This document shows, piece after piece, positions 9,440 to 19,075 of a stretch of 64,000 nt of DNA. Origin of the DNA: Sphingomonadales bacterium (GTDB lineage: Bacteria; Pseudomonadota; Alphaproteobacteria; Sphingomonadales; Sphingomonadaceae); the NCBI GenBank assembly GCA_009995225.1, contig JAACPW010000006.1, positions 93,683-157,682 on the forward strand. Reading direction: 5' to 3'. Under the pieces are notes generated by a model that saw nothing but the letters and a program-made list of their open reading frames with translations, ran no database searches and was not told the origin of the DNA. Positions within the stretch are counted from its first letter, which is position 1. Each line of letters opens with the position of its first letter. The translations under genes and the position numbers were made by a program.

Positions 9440-12223
9440 ATGAAAGAATTCATCATATCGCTTAACGAATTTCTTAAGGCTCATCCGGCATTTGAGGGCA
9501 TGGCTGGGGAACCTAATCGAAAATTTGTCATGACCGATCCGCCTGTGCGGAATGCGGTCGGCGCTGTTCGATCGGTGGATACGGCAAAGGGCGATGGGGC
9601 GATGCCAGACCTTCGTGCCCAGAGCGAGCGGCGCGGGCGCGGGCGTCGGCTGACCGCGATAATCGACGGTGCGAAGAAAGCCACCGAAGATTCCGCTGGC
9701 GATCAGCATTATTTCCTCCCGCGCGAAGCACAGGGCATGACGTTGTTTCTGCTCTTCGCTTACGCGGTTTCGATTGTCGCGTTTGAGGGGTTGCCTTCGA
9801 CCAACACCCTGGGCGCTGCCCTTGCGTCTGCAGCACTATTTGCATGTGGTTCGCTGTTTGCGGCGACTGAACGGCGCGCGGATACAACCTCTCTCACGCG
9901 GACATCGCTGGTTCTTGTTGGCATCGTTCTCCCGATGGCGCTGGTCGGCTATGCCTTGGCCAGCTGGGTTGGCGAGGGCCTGCCCTGGCAATGGGCGATC
10001 GCCACATTGATCTGCGTTAACGCTGCCGCCGCCGCACTGTTCGACACGCGCATGATTTCGCTGTTCTGCGCCAAAATCGCGAGCTGGGCTGGCTTTGCTA
10101 TTCTGGCCCCGGGAACGCTGACCTATGTGGCGCTCATCGCATCCGGGTTAACATTGTCCCTGATCGCCCGGTTGGAGTGGAAAGCGGCCGAAAAGCGCCG
10201 CCTCGTGCGTGAGTCACGCGAACGGGTTGCCGCCCGCGCCGAGGACATTTTGCGCAGCTTCGAGGAAACCGGGCAGGGCTGGTTCTGGGAGACCGACCGC
10301 CGGGGATTGATTACCTATATTTCTCCCAAGGCGGCCATGGTGCTGGGCAAGGCCAGCGCCGACATCATTGGTTGCCCCCTGAGTGCCATCGTTGATCCCG
10401 ATGCGGGCGGCGCTGATGCCGAGCGAACGCTCGCTTTCCACCTGTCTGCGCGATCGGGCTTTCATGATGTTGAGATCAGGGCCGCGACATCTGGCGACGA
10501 GCGGTGGTGGGCGCTGACCGGACGACCGGTCTATGATAGTTACCGAAACTTCTGTGGGTTCCGTGGACACGGAACAGACCTCACGGAAAAGCGCCGCAGC
10601 GAGCAGCAGGTCTCGCGGCTGGCGCATTACGATTCGCTGACCGGTCTCGCCAATCGCGTCCAGATGAGCCAGGCGCTCGAACAGATTCTGGCAGCCCCCA
10701 GCGGGCGTGAACGGCCCTGCGCCGTGCTGATGCTGGATCTCGACCGGTTCAAGCAGGTCAATGACACGCTCGGGCACCCGGCGGGCGATGCCTTGCTCAA
10801 GCAGGTCGCGCAACGGCTTGAGCGTGCAATCGGTTCGGCGGGACGGTGCGGGCGCCTTGGCGGCGACGAGTTTCAGGTTATTGTCCCCGGTCACCAGGAC
10901 CGCAATGCACTGGGTAATTTGGCGCAGGCTATCATCAACGCGCTTTCGCAACCCTATTCAATCCAGGGGCAAAGCGTAGTGATTGGCGCATCGATGGGGA
11001 TTGCGCTTTCGCCCGAACATGGCGCCACCAGCGAAGAACTGACCCGCAATGTCGACCTTGCGCTTTATGCCGCCAAGGACGCGGGGCGGGGCGTATATCG
11101 CTTTTACGCCGAAGATCTTCACGCTGCGGCCGAAGAACGCGCAGAGTTGGAGCAGGATCTGCGAGACGCGCTCTTGAAGGGTGAACTGCAACTTTACTAT
11201 CAACCGGTTGTCTACGCCGCAAACGAGGAAATCGTTGGATTTGAGGCGCTCATGCGCTGGAATCACCCCACGCGAGGATGGCTTAGCCCGGCGAAATTCG
11301 TACCGATTGCTGAAGATGCAGGACTGATTGACCGGATGGGCCAATGGGCACTGCGCAAAGCCTGCGCCGATATGGCGCAGTGGCCGCGCTCGATCCGATG
11401 CGCCGTCAACGTATCGGCGCTGCAATTTGCCAATCCGGAACTGCCGACCATTGTCGCCAATGCGCTTGCCCACAGCGACATTGCGCCATCACGGCTTGAG
11501 CTGGAGATCACCGAAAGCGTGTTTCTGAATGACAGCGCGGGCATCGATGCGATGTTCAAGGCGTTGAAACGTATCGGTGTTCGCCTTGCGCTTGATGATT
11601 TCGGAACGGGGTATTCGTCGCTCGGCTATCTCAAAAAGGCGCCCTTCGACAAAATCAAGATCGACCGCAGCTTCGTGCAGGGAGCGACAGAGGAAGGCAG
11701 CCGCAATGGCGCGATCATAGCATCGATCACGTCTCTTGCCGAAGCATTGCACATGGATACCACAGCAGAGGGCGTTGAAACCTGGGACGAACTGGAACTG
11801 GTTCGCCTGCTGGGATGCAGCCACGTGCAGGGCTATATCTATTATGAACCGATGGACGCGGCGGAAGCGACGGCTTTGGTGACCGGTGATCTGATGGCTG
11901 AAGCCGACGGCCCGCAGCGCGCCCGCGCGCCGCGCCAGAATTTGCTGCGCAAGGTCGCAGTGGTGAAGGATGGGGATCGCCACAACGCGACGCTACGCAA
12001 CATTTCCGAAAGCGGGGCCATGGTCGAAGGTCTTTGGAACATGCCATCGGGCAGCGCGATGCGGATCGAATTTTGTGCCGATAACTCGGTCACGGCGCAG
12101 GTCCGCTGGTCGCGCGAGAACCGCGTCGGCGTGGAGTTTCATGCACCCCTTCGCCGCCGCGTCGATGGATGTTTCAGTGTGCTCATGGGTCAGGCCGGCC
12201 AGAGCAAAGGTCCGCGTGCGTGA
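9440..12223 (+). CDS. Membrane PAS-GGDEF-EAL-PilZ cyclic-di-GMP protein
   Basis: A bifunctional-looking cyclic-di-GMP protein of up to 927 residues. Hydrophobic helices lie at about residues 95-245, a PAS domain at 260-385 (GQGWFWETDRRGLITYISP), GGDEF with intact RLGGDEFQV near 470, and EAL near 600. EAL signature positions look complete: EAL, NVSALQF, LELEITES, DDFGTGYSSL, KIDRSF, AEGVET and VQGY. The C-terminus (about 830-920) is a PilZ domain with RQNLLRK and NISESGAMVEG. The product-inhibition motif RxxD before GGDEF is absent. The start is uncertain: ATGs at 9500 and 9530 are alternatives, and 9440 lacks a clear ribosome site. Confidence 0.92.
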   Translation: MKEFIISLNEFLKAHPAFEGMAGEPNRKFVMTDPPVRNAVGAVRSVDTAKGDGAMPDLRAQSERRGRGRRLTAIIDGAKKATEDSAGDQHYFLPREAQGMTLFLLFAYAVSIVAFEGLPSTNTLGAALASAALFACGSLFAATERRADTTSLTRTSLVLVGIVLPMALVGYALASWVGEGLPWQWAIATLICVNAAAAALFDTRMISLFCAKIASWAGFAILAPGTLTYVALIASGLTLSLIARLEWKAAEKRRLVRESRERVAARAEDILRSFEETGQGWFWETDRRGLITYISPKAAMVLGKASADIIGCPLSAIVDPDAGGADAERTLAFHLSARSGFHDVEIRAATSGDERWWALTGRPVYDSYRNFCGFRGHGTDLTEKRRSEQQVSRLAHYDSLTGLANRVQMSQALEQILAAPSGRERPCAVLMLDLDRFKQVNDTLGHPAGDALLKQVAQRLERAIGSAGRCGRLGGDEFQVIVPGHQDRNALGNLAQAIINALSQPYSIQGQSVVIGASMGIALSPEHGATSEELTRNVDLALYAAKDAGRGVYRFYAEDLHAAAEERAELEQDLRDALLKGELQLYYQPVVYAANEEIVGFEALMRWNHPTRGWLSPAKFVPIAEDAGLIDRMGQWALRKACADMAQWPRSIRCAVNVSALQFANPELPTIVANALAHSDIAPSRLELEITESVFLNDSAGIDAMFKALKRIGVRLALDDFGTGYSSLGYLKKAPFDKIKIDRSFVQGATEEGSRNGAIIASITSLAEALHMDTTAEGVETWDELELVRLLGCSHVQGYIYYEPMDAAEATALVTGDLMAEADGPQRARAPRQNLLRKVAVVKDGDRHNATLRNISESGAMVEGLWNMPSGSAMRIEFCADNSVTAQVRWSRENRVGVEFHAPLRRRVDGCFSVLMGQAGQSKGPRA

Positions 12224-12240
12224 TAGGCGCTGCGCGTGTT

Positions 12241-12361
12241 GTGCATAAAAAAGGTCGTTAGCGGCACATTAGTCATGCACGGAAAGGTCCCGTCTTAGCG
12301 GAAAAATAACCATCGGGCTTTACCTCTTGGCTAAGACGTAGAAGCGGCCGCTGGGGCCGCT
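12241..12361 (+). promoter_or_regulatory. Candidate structured leader: three successive inverted repeats
   Basis: The gap between the two GGDEF-EAL genes holds three perfect inverted repeats in a row: GTGCAT (12241-12246) with ATGCAC (12275-12280); CGTCTTAGC (12291-12299) with GCTAAGACG (12330-12338); and AGCGGCC (12343-12349) with GGCCGCT (12355-12361). The last ends about 15 bases before the GGAGG ribosome site of the next gene. No U tract follows the GC-rich stem, so it is not a standard terminator. A folded 5' leader or protein-binding sites are both possible; no known riboswitch core was recognised. Confidence 0.35.
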
Positions 12362-12393
12362 GTTGTCTGGTAAGTTGGAGGTTGGCCGAGACG

Positions 12394-14559
12394 ATGTCCC
12401 TCAAGGGTCTCCTGTCGTCCCGCAATATCGCTGCGCCTCGCAGCTTGGGCCCTGTTGCGGCGTCCATAATGTCAGATGGCGATCGACTGGCCATGCTCGA
12501 CGAGCTTGAGCAATCGGGGCTGGGCTGGTTCTGGGCGAGCGACGAAAATTCCCACCTGACCTATCTATCGAGGACGATCGCCGCACGTCTCGATGTGCCG
12601 CTGACCGATCTTATTGGCCAACCCCTGACCGGCATCTTCACAGCGGCGGACCGCGAACAGCGCGGCAAATCGCTTGCGCTGATGTTGGGCGCGCATAGGG
12701 CGTTCACAGGTATTGCTGTGCGAGCAAGCCGCGGGGGCGGCGATATTGTGCTGCGTCTGTCGGGACAGCCGGCGCTGAATACGAACGGCCATTTCATCGG
12801 ATTTCGCGGCACCGGCGCGGACATTACCGACGAATATTATCGCGAGGAAGAAACTGAGCGGCTGGCGCGGTACGATTCGCTGACAGGCCTGTCCAACCGT
12901 CATCGAATGGCGCACCAGATTGAAACGACGCTGACCGCCTTCAAGACAGCGCGGCGCAACTGCGCCGTGATGATGCTCGATCTTGATCGCTTCAAACATG
13001 TCAACGATACGCTTGGTCACGCAGCCGGTGACGAGCTGCTTAAGCAAGTGGCGGACCGGTTGACCCGCGCGATCGACCGCGAATGCGAAATCGGCCGGCT
13101 CGGCGGTGATGAATTCCAGGTGATGCTGCCCGATATCGATGACCGCGGGGTGTTGGGCGATCTGGCAACGAAGATCATTTCCATGCTGCGGCAACCCTAC
13201 AGCCTTGATGAAGGGCGGTGTGTGATCGGTGCCTCGGTTGGCATCGCGATCGCTCCGCATGATGGTGTAACCTGTGATGAGGTTGTGCGTGCGGCAGACC
13301 TTGCGCTTTACGCCTCCAAGAACGGTGGGCGGGGGCAATATCGCTTTTTCTCGGGCGAGCTTGAAAATGAAACGATCTTCCGCCGCCGGCTGGAACAGGA
13401 CCTTGGCACCGCTTTGCACGAAGCGCAGTTGTTCCTGCGCTTCGAGCCGATTGTCGAATCCGCCGCCGGATCGGTTTCCGCGCTTGAGGCGCATGTGTGC
13501 TGGAGCCATGATGAACGCGGCGTCATCGACGAGGAGGAGTTTGCGCAGATCGTCGAAGGCTCGGCATTGCTGGGCGATGTTGGGCGCTGGGCCGTGGGTG
13601 CTGCCTGCGCAGGCGCGGCGCTTTGGCCGGAAAGTGTGCGCGTCGCGGTCAATGTCCCGGTGGCGCTATTCCTTGCGGACGATTTCGTCGACTGCGTAGG
13701 CGCAGCGATCGATGGTGCCGGTATCAACCCGGCCCGGCTCGAATTGGAAATCAGCGAGGCGGTATTCTCCGGAGATGCGAATGTTGTCGACCGCACGCTC
13801 GCCGCACTGTTCAAGATGGGCGTGCGGTTGACGCTGGATGATTTCGGCAGCGGCTATTCCTCGCTTGCCTATCTGCGCCGCGCGCCGTTCGACAGCATCA
13901 AGATCGATCAGAAACTGATCGCCGAGGCCGAGCGTCAGGATAGCCGCGAGCTGGGTCTGGTGCGCGCAATCGTGGCGTTGGCGGGCGCGTTGCAGATGGA
14001 CACGATGGCAAGCGGGCTCGAAAGCAACGATCTTGTGGCGGCGCTGACGAGCGGAGGGGTGCGCTTCCTTCAAGGGCCGATCTTTAGCGAGCCGGTCGAC
14101 GAAGACATGGTTGCGCAGGAGATGGCCGATGGCGGGTGGAAGATCGAACCTGGCAGCGAACGGCTTCGCCGCGCCCGCAGACGTACGGTATTCCGCAAGG
14201 TTCAGGTCATCCATGATGACTACGCTTACGAAGTGACGCTTCGCAACTTGTCGAAGTCTGGCGCGCTGATTCAGGGCCTGCCCGATGTGCCACGAGGTAC
14301 GCAATTCGTTGTCGATCTGGGGGGCGGGCAATTGGCTGTGGCAACAGTCACGCGCAGCAACAGGGATGTGCAAGGGCTTGAGTTTGAACAATCGCTGATC
14401 GAAGACGGCTCCGGAGGCCTGTGCACCCGTAGCCGCGTGTCACCCTACGCACTGGCATCGGCAGGGGCACCCTTGGCGGCGCTGGCGCCGGGCAAGTTTA
14501 TCGGCATGGATCAGGGCGAGGCGGTTCCAAAGTTCGGCTATGGTGTCCCGCGCGCGTGA
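12394..14559 (+). CDS. PAS-GGDEF-degenerate EAL-PilZ protein
   Basis: A soluble paralogue of the preceding gene product (721 residues from this ATG). It has a PAS domain (GLGWFWASDENSHLTYLS), GGDEF with intact RLGGDEFQVM near residue 236, an EAL domain and a C-terminal PilZ domain (RRARRRTVFRKVQV, NLSKSGALIQG). The EAL signature reads EAH near residue 365, and the AEGVE motif reads ASGLE, so a glutamate needed for catalysis in characterised EAL enzymes is replaced by Ser; phosphodiesterase activity is therefore doubtful. No RxxD inhibitory site precedes GGDEF. The start is chosen at ATG 12394, 12 bases after GGAGG; TTG at 12382 is possible. Confidence 0.9.
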   Translation: MSLKGLLSSRNIAAPRSLGPVAASIMSDGDRLAMLDELEQSGLGWFWASDENSHLTYLSRTIAARLDVPLTDLIGQPLTGIFTAADREQRGKSLALMLGAHRAFTGIAVRASRGGGDIVLRLSGQPALNTNGHFIGFRGTGADITDEYYREEETERLARYDSLTGLSNRHRMAHQIETTLTAFKTARRNCAVMMLDLDRFKHVNDTLGHAAGDELLKQVADRLTRAIDRECEIGRLGGDEFQVMLPDIDDRGVLGDLATKIISMLRQPYSLDEGRCVIGASVGIAIAPHDGVTCDEVVRAADLALYASKNGGRGQYRFFSGELENETIFRRRLEQDLGTALHEAQLFLRFEPIVESAAGSVSALEAHVCWSHDERGVIDEEEFAQIVEGSALLGDVGRWAVGAACAGAALWPESVRVAVNVPVALFLADDFVDCVGAAIDGAGINPARLELEISEAVFSGDANVVDRTLAALFKMGVRLTLDDFGSGYSSLAYLRRAPFDSIKIDQKLIAEAERQDSRELGLVRAIVALAGALQMDTMASGLESNDLVAALTSGGVRFLQGPIFSEPVDEDMVAQEMADGGWKIEPGSERLRRARRRTVFRKVQVIHDDYAYEVTLRNLSKSGALIQGLPDVPRGTQFVVDLGGGQLAVATVTRSNRDVQGLEFEQSLIEDGSGGLCTRSRVSPYALASAGAPLAALAPGKFIGMDQGEAVPKFGYGVPRA

Positions 14560-14614
14560 GTGTTGCGTTTTTGGCGAATGACAACCGCCGGACCCGGCGC
14601 TAAGTCGCGAAGTA

Positions 14615-16432
14615 ATGACCGACCTCTCCAAAATCCGCAATTTTTCGATCATCGCGCACATCGACCATGGCAAGTCGACGCTAGCCGACCGGCTGATCCA
14701 GTTCACCGGGGGTCTCACCGCCCGCGAGATGTCCGAGCAGGTGCTCGACAACATGGACATCGAGAAAGAGCGCGGCATCACCATCAAGGCGCAGACCGTG
14801 CGCCTCAACTACACCGCCAAGGATGGCGAGACCTATCAGCTCAACCTGATGGACACGCCGGGCCACGTCGACTTCGCTTACGAGGTCAGCCGCAGCCTCG
14901 CCGCGTGCGAAGGCGCATTGTTGGTAGTGGATGCTGCGCAGGGGGTCGAAGCCCAGACCCTTGCCAACGTCTACCAGTCGATCGAGCACGACCACGAAAT
15001 CGTCCCCGTCATCAACAAGATCGATCTGCCCGCTGCCGAGCCTGAAAAGGTCCGCAAGGAGATCGAGGACATCATCGGGATCGACGCGTCCAACGCCGTC
15101 CTCGCCAGCGCCAAGTCTGGCATCGGGATCGAGGAAGTTCTCGAAGCCGTGGTCGAACGCATTCCGCCGCCTTCGGGCAAGGTCGACGCGCCGCTGACCG
15201 CCAGCCTCGTGGATTCCTGGTACGATCCCTATCTGGGCGTCGTCATCCTCGTGCGCGTGATCGATGGCAAGCTGACGAAGGGGCTCAACATCCGCTTCAT
15301 GCAGGGCGGCACGCAGCACCTGGTTGACCGCGTCGGCTGTTTTACGCCCAAGCGTACCGATTTGCAGGAACTCGGCCCCGGCGAAATCGGCTTCATCACC
15401 GCCCAGATCAAGGAAGTGGAGCAGGCTCGCGTCGGTGACACTATTACCACGGTGAAGGGCGGGTCCGACGTCGCGCTGCCGGGCTACAAGGAAGTGCAGC
15501 CGGTGGTGTTCTGCGGGATGTTCCCGGTCGACGCCGCCGACTTTGAAAAGCTGCGCGAAAGCATCGGCAAGCTGCGGCTCAATGATGCCAGCTTCAGCTT
15601 CGAGATGGAATCCAGCGCGGCATTGGGCTTCGGCTTCCGCTGCGGGTTCCTTGGGCTGCTGCACCTTGAAATCATCCAGGAACGCCTCAGCCGCGAATAT
15701 GATCTCGACCTTATCACGACTGCTCCGTCGGTGGTGTATCGCATCCATCTCGGCCATTCCAAGACCGAGGATGCCAAGGTGATCGACATCCACAACCCCG
15801 CCGACTGGCCCGATACCAACCGGATCGAGGTGATCGAGGAGCCGTGGATCAAGGCGGTGATCTATACCCCGGACGAGTATCTCGGCGCGATCCTGAAGCT
15901 GTGTCAGGACCGCCGCGGCATCCAGACCGAACTCACTTACGTCGGCGGCCGCGCGCAAGTGACCTATGAATTGCCGCTTAACGAAGTGGTGTTCGATTTC
16001 TACGATCGGCTGAAGTCGATCAGCCGCGGCTACGCCAGCTTCGATTACGAGCAGATCGGCACGCGCGAGGGCGACCTTGTGAAGATGAACATCCTCGTCA
16101 ACGCGGAACCCGTCGACGCGCTGAGCCTGATCGTGCACCGCCACGTGGCGGAAGAACGCGGTCGCGGGATGTGCGAGCGGCTGAAAGACCTGATCCCGCG
16201 CCACCTGTTCAAGATCCCGATCCAGGCGGCCATCGGCGGCAAGGTGATCGCCCGCGAAACCATCGCCGCAATGCGCAAGGACGTGACCGCCAAGTGCTAC
16301 GGCGGCGATATTTCGCGCAAGAAGAAGCTGCTGGACAAGCAGAAGAAGGGCAAGGCGCGGATGCGCGAGTACGGCAACGTCTCGATCCCGCAGGAAGCGT
16401 TTATTGCTGCGCTGCGGATGGGGGAGGAGTAG
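14615..16432 (+). CDS. lepA: Elongation factor 4 (LepA), ribosomal GTPase
   Basis: A 605-residue protein of full LepA length. It is a translational GTPase that acts on ribosomes, with proposed roles in back-translocation and initiation/assembly. G motifs are clear: [10 protein letters not shown] (G1), [10 protein letters not shown] (G2), MDTPGHVDF (G3) and VINKIDLP (G4). The downstream EF-G-like domains and the LepA-specific C-terminal domain follow ([31 protein letters not shown] is spread over the last 45 residues). The start ATG gives the canonical [16 protein letters not shown]. It is transcribed after the GGDEF-EAL pair and convergent with the unknown minus-strand cluster. Confidence 0.97.
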   Translation: MTDLSKIRNFSIIAHIDHGKSTLADRLIQFTGGLTAREMSEQVLDNMDIEKERGITIKAQTVRLNYTAKDGETYQLNLMDTPGHVDFAYEVSRSLAACEGALLVVDAAQGVEAQTLANVYQSIEHDHEIVPVINKIDLPAAEPEKVRKEIEDIIGIDASNAVLASAKSGIGIEEVLEAVVERIPPPSGKVDAPLTASLVDSWYDPYLGVVILVRVIDGKLTKGLNIRFMQGGTQHLVDRVGCFTPKRTDLQELGPGEIGFITAQIKEVEQARVGDTITTVKGGSDVALPGYKEVQPVVFCGMFPVDAADFEKLRESIGKLRLNDASFSFEMESSAALGFGFRCGFLGLLHLEIIQERLSREYDLDLITTAPSVVYRIHLGHSKTEDAKVIDIHNPADWPDTNRIEVIEEPWIKAVIYTPDEYLGAILKLCQDRRGIQTELTYVGGRAQVTYELPLNEVVFDFYDRLKSISRGYASFDYEQIGTREGDLVKMNILVNAEPVDALSLIVHRHVAEERGRGMCERLKDLIPRHLFKIPIQAAIGGKVIARETIAAMRKDVTAKCYGGDISRKKKLLDKQKKGKARMREYGNVSIPQEAFIAALRMGEE

Positions 16433-16458
16433 GTTCCTGGCTGGTCGGGGTCGGCGGT

Positions 16459-17188
16459 CTAGCGGATAATCTGCCAATGACCGCCAAGTTTGCCGAACAG
16501 AAACCCGGCGCTTGTGCCGAATTCGCCGCCCTTGCGCGGGTAGGCGCCGCCGTCGGGAGCGAACAGCCCTAGCAGGCGTCCCTCTGCGAACAGCGCTGGG
16601 GTTGGCGGCGGCAGGGATGGGACTGGTTGAGGCGAATTTTGCGTGATTACGAAGGCCAGTGGCTGGCGCAGATCTTCGGGCGGAATCGTGTCAAAGGCCG
16701 CGACCATATCGGCAAATTGCACGGCAGCAGCGCGTTCGAACCAGGCCAGATCCCCGGAGAAGAAAGCTTCGGTGAGGTCCCTGACAAAGCGGGCTGCGTC
16801 AGTCAGGGCGATACCGGGGGTGTCCCAGCGCTCGCAGCTGTGCCAGGCCCAGCGCTCCGGGCCGAAATCAGCGGCGGAAGGGTTGCTGGCGGATTGCCTC
16901 GCCCTCTGCCGCGGTCCAAGCGATGGCTGCCATCTCCCGGCCCGCTCCGGAGAAATAATCGTCGCTCTCGCGAAATTCTGCGATGCGAATTTCGATGCGT
17001 CCTTCCTCGCCCCCCACAGGTCGCAGTCGGGCTGCCAGAACGTTCGGGCCGCGCACCAGATGCGCCGGCACCGGAAGAAAGGCTCTGCCATTGCCGTCGC
17101 GCTCGCCCACAACGGCCATGGGAATATCGTTGAGCCTGACCTCGGCCAGAGCCGCAGTTGTGACGATTTCCAATGCGGCGAGTATCAT
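16459..17188 (-). CDS. Unknown protein of accessory cluster, frame broken near 16880
   Basis: Two overlapping frames together make one protein of about 242 residues. The N-terminal part (MILAALEIVTTAALAEVRLN, to EAIRQQP) contains strand-rich FLPVPAHLVRGPNVLAARL, which looks like a beta-sandwich. It stops early at 16868, while the continuation (AADFGPERWAWHSCERWDTP onward, helical, then PQPVPSLPPPTPALFAEGRL) is in the +1 frame. Removing one base from the run at 16880-16882 joins them smoothly. The C-terminus ends FGKLGGHWQIIR. It is the third gene of the cluster, nine bases after the 625-residue gene, so probably co-transcribed. I do not recognise the family; a real pseudogene is possible. Confidence 0.55.
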
Positions 17189-17197
17189 GCCCGTGCC

Positions 17198-19075
17198 TCA
17201 AGACCAAATGATGGTGGTTCCGCCTTCCCAGGCGCGATATTCGTACCTGTCGCTTAACCCCATGAACCGGGCTTCGACATAGCCAACCGCAGGGTCGGTC
17301 GTCATGTAGACCGTGAAGCTGAGCTTTTCCGACAGAACGTCCCCGATGGTCCCTTTTGTAAAGATCCGGCCCGATGCGTTGACGCTCGCCTCCAGGGAAC
17401 CGATATTAAAGGTCGCAAATGTCACCTTGCCGACGACCGTTCCGGTGATCCGTGCATCGCCGATCAGCTGGAGCTCCGTGTCCTTCCAGCCTGGCGCGGG
17501 CTGGTCGAAGAACAGGGGGCTGGTGTATTCGGCCCCGAGCGAAGCGCCAATGGTGGGAGCGATCAGGACTTCGGCCGTCGCGCCTGTGCCCAATAGTCGC
17601 TTTCCGACAATCACGCCGAACGAGCCACCGAACTCCAACAGCTTCGCGTTGAACTCTATCCCGAAACACATTGGCAAGGCCCGCCACCGGGCACCCTTAA
17701 ACTGGGGATCGCCGTTGAGTTTCAACCCGACAAACAGTTCAACAACGCCCGCCGTCCAGGTAATTTCCATCAGCGGGGTGATAAGTCCGGGATTGTAGGC
17801 GGTGATGAAGGTCATGACGTTCATCAGGCGATCGAGCAGGTCGCGCGCGCGCTGGACGTTCGCGATCGCCGCCTCAATCTTTCTCGCAGTCTCGGGAACG
17901 TCGATTTCCTCGTCGAAAAGCACAGCGCCGTATGAGAACCGCGACTGGTCGAGCTCTGCCTTGCGTTCCAGCAGGTTCTTGACCCGCGCTATCTCCTGCT
18001 GGTTTGTCTTCATGGTGGCGATGTGCTTGCTCTTCGCCTCGCGCCCCTTCGGCCGCTTCTCCGACAGCCGCGCACCATTCGCCATCACCTTGTCCAGCCG
18101 GTTCTCAAGTTGCTCGGTCGTGGTGTTGTCGAGGATTGGCTGTGCGTCTTGGTTGTAGTTCTCGACTTCCTTGTGGGCATTGGTGGTCCAGCCGATGTTG
18201 CCCGAGAAACCGGCAAAGCTCAGCTTCATGCCCGTGGTGCCAGGATGAAATGCGGTCACCAGCGCCCTGAGGCCGGTGGTTGGCGGGCCCTGAGTGGTGA
18301 CGCCGCAGGACCTTGCGACAACCTCGTAACTCTTGCCCAGCACGCGCGGATCGAGCCCACTCGTGACAAAGGTCCAAAGATCGCCCACATCAGCCTTAGA
18401 TTTCGAGCTGATCGTATGGGAAAAGGACTTTTCCTTCTGGATCGTTGGATTGCTGCCCTTGGTCAGGAAGGTCGCAGCATGCACCGGGTCGCCGCAGGAG
18501 GCATCCCACACGGCATTGACGCTCAGCGTTGCGACGCCGCTCGAAGGCTTGGCCGATGCTTTGCTCTGCGCATTGGCGAGACTGTAACGCGTATCCGAAA
18601 CCGCGCCGGGCGCTGTGGCAGAGGCCTTCGCCTTGTCGCTCGGTGATGCAATGACTTCGATCACAAGATCGTAGCCGGCGAGCGAATTACGGATGTGTAC
18701 CGGCTCGTTGCCGATGAGCGCGAGATCGCGTGGACGCTGGGTGGCAATGCCATTTGCAGCTTTGATCGTCTCGAAAGCTATCACGTCATCGCCGATCTCG
18801 GTCGAGTTCGGTTCTTTGACCTCTATCCGCAGGTTCCCGACATCGCACGGCTTCATGGGGCGCTGGGGTGGTGGCGGTGCGAGCGGGTTGTGGCTCGCCG
18901 CGCGCGCCGCTGCCTCGAGGCAGGGCTGGCACACTTCCGCACTGGTGTTGACCGGTGAAAAGGGGGCGAGTGTGGCAGGCGTGGAGGTCTTGTTCAGCGG
19001 GCTAAGTTCCGCCATCGGCGGCTGGCCGTTGATGACCAGCCCGAAGGTCGGCGTGGCTGGAGACGGGCTGCTCAT
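17198..19075 (-). CDS. Large unrecognised protein of accessory cluster
   Basis: A 625-residue protein of a family I cannot name. There is no signal peptide. The N-terminus is Pro/Ala-rich with clustered cysteines (EVCQPCLEAAARAASH, KPCDVG). A beta-rich region follows, then a charged, probably coiled-coil stretch at about 325-440 (TTEQLENRLDKVMANGA, KTNQQEIARVKNLLERKAEL). The C-terminal 180 residues alternate Gly and hydrophobic residues (LEFGGSFGVIVGKRLLGTG, APTIGASLGAEY), suggesting an extended beta structure. Base composition looks somewhat less GC-rich than its neighbours, consistent with transfer. Its start overlaps the stop of the upstream 101-residue gene by ATGA. A structural or effector role in a secretion-like system is only a guess. 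Confidence 0.7.
   Translation of the reverse strand: MSSPSPATPTFGLVINGQPPMAELSPLNKTSTPATLAPFSPVNTSAEVCQPCLEAAARAASHNPLAPPPPQRPMKPCDVGNLRIEVKEPNSTEIGDDVIAFETIKAANGIATQRPRDLALIGNEPVHIRNSLAGYDLVIEVIASPSDKAKASATAPGAVSDTRYSLANAQSKASAKPSSGVATLSVNAVWDASCGDPVHAATFLTKGSNPTIQKEKSFSHTISSKSKADVGDLWTFVTSGLDPRVLGKSYEVVARSCGVTTQGPPTTGLRALVTAFHPGTTGMKLSFAGFSGNIGWTTNAHKEVENYNQDAQPILDNTTTEQLENRLDKVMANGARLSEKRPKGREAKSKHIATMKTNQQEIARVKNLLERKAELDQSRFSYGAVLFDEEIDVPETARKIEAAIANVQRARDLLDRLMNVMTFITAYNPGLITPLMEITWTAGVVELFVGLKLNGDPQFKGARWRALPMCFGIEFNAKLLEFGGSFGVIVGKRLLGTGATAEVLIAPTIGASLGAEYTSPLFFDQPAPGWKDTELQLIGDARITGTVVGKVTFATFNIGSLEASVNASGRIFTKGTIGDVLSEKLSFTVYMTTDPAVGYVEARFMGLSDRYEYRAWEGGTTIIWS

Noticed and set aside
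12241..12361. Known c-di-GMP (GEMM) riboswitch between the two GGDEF-EAL genes
   Set aside because: The conserved GEMM core was not found, and the stem arrangement differs. Kept only as an unassigned structured region.
14681..16477. 598-codon minus-strand frame opposite lepA
   Set aside because: Antisense shadow of lepA with His/Asp/Leu-rich low-complexity composition and no motif.
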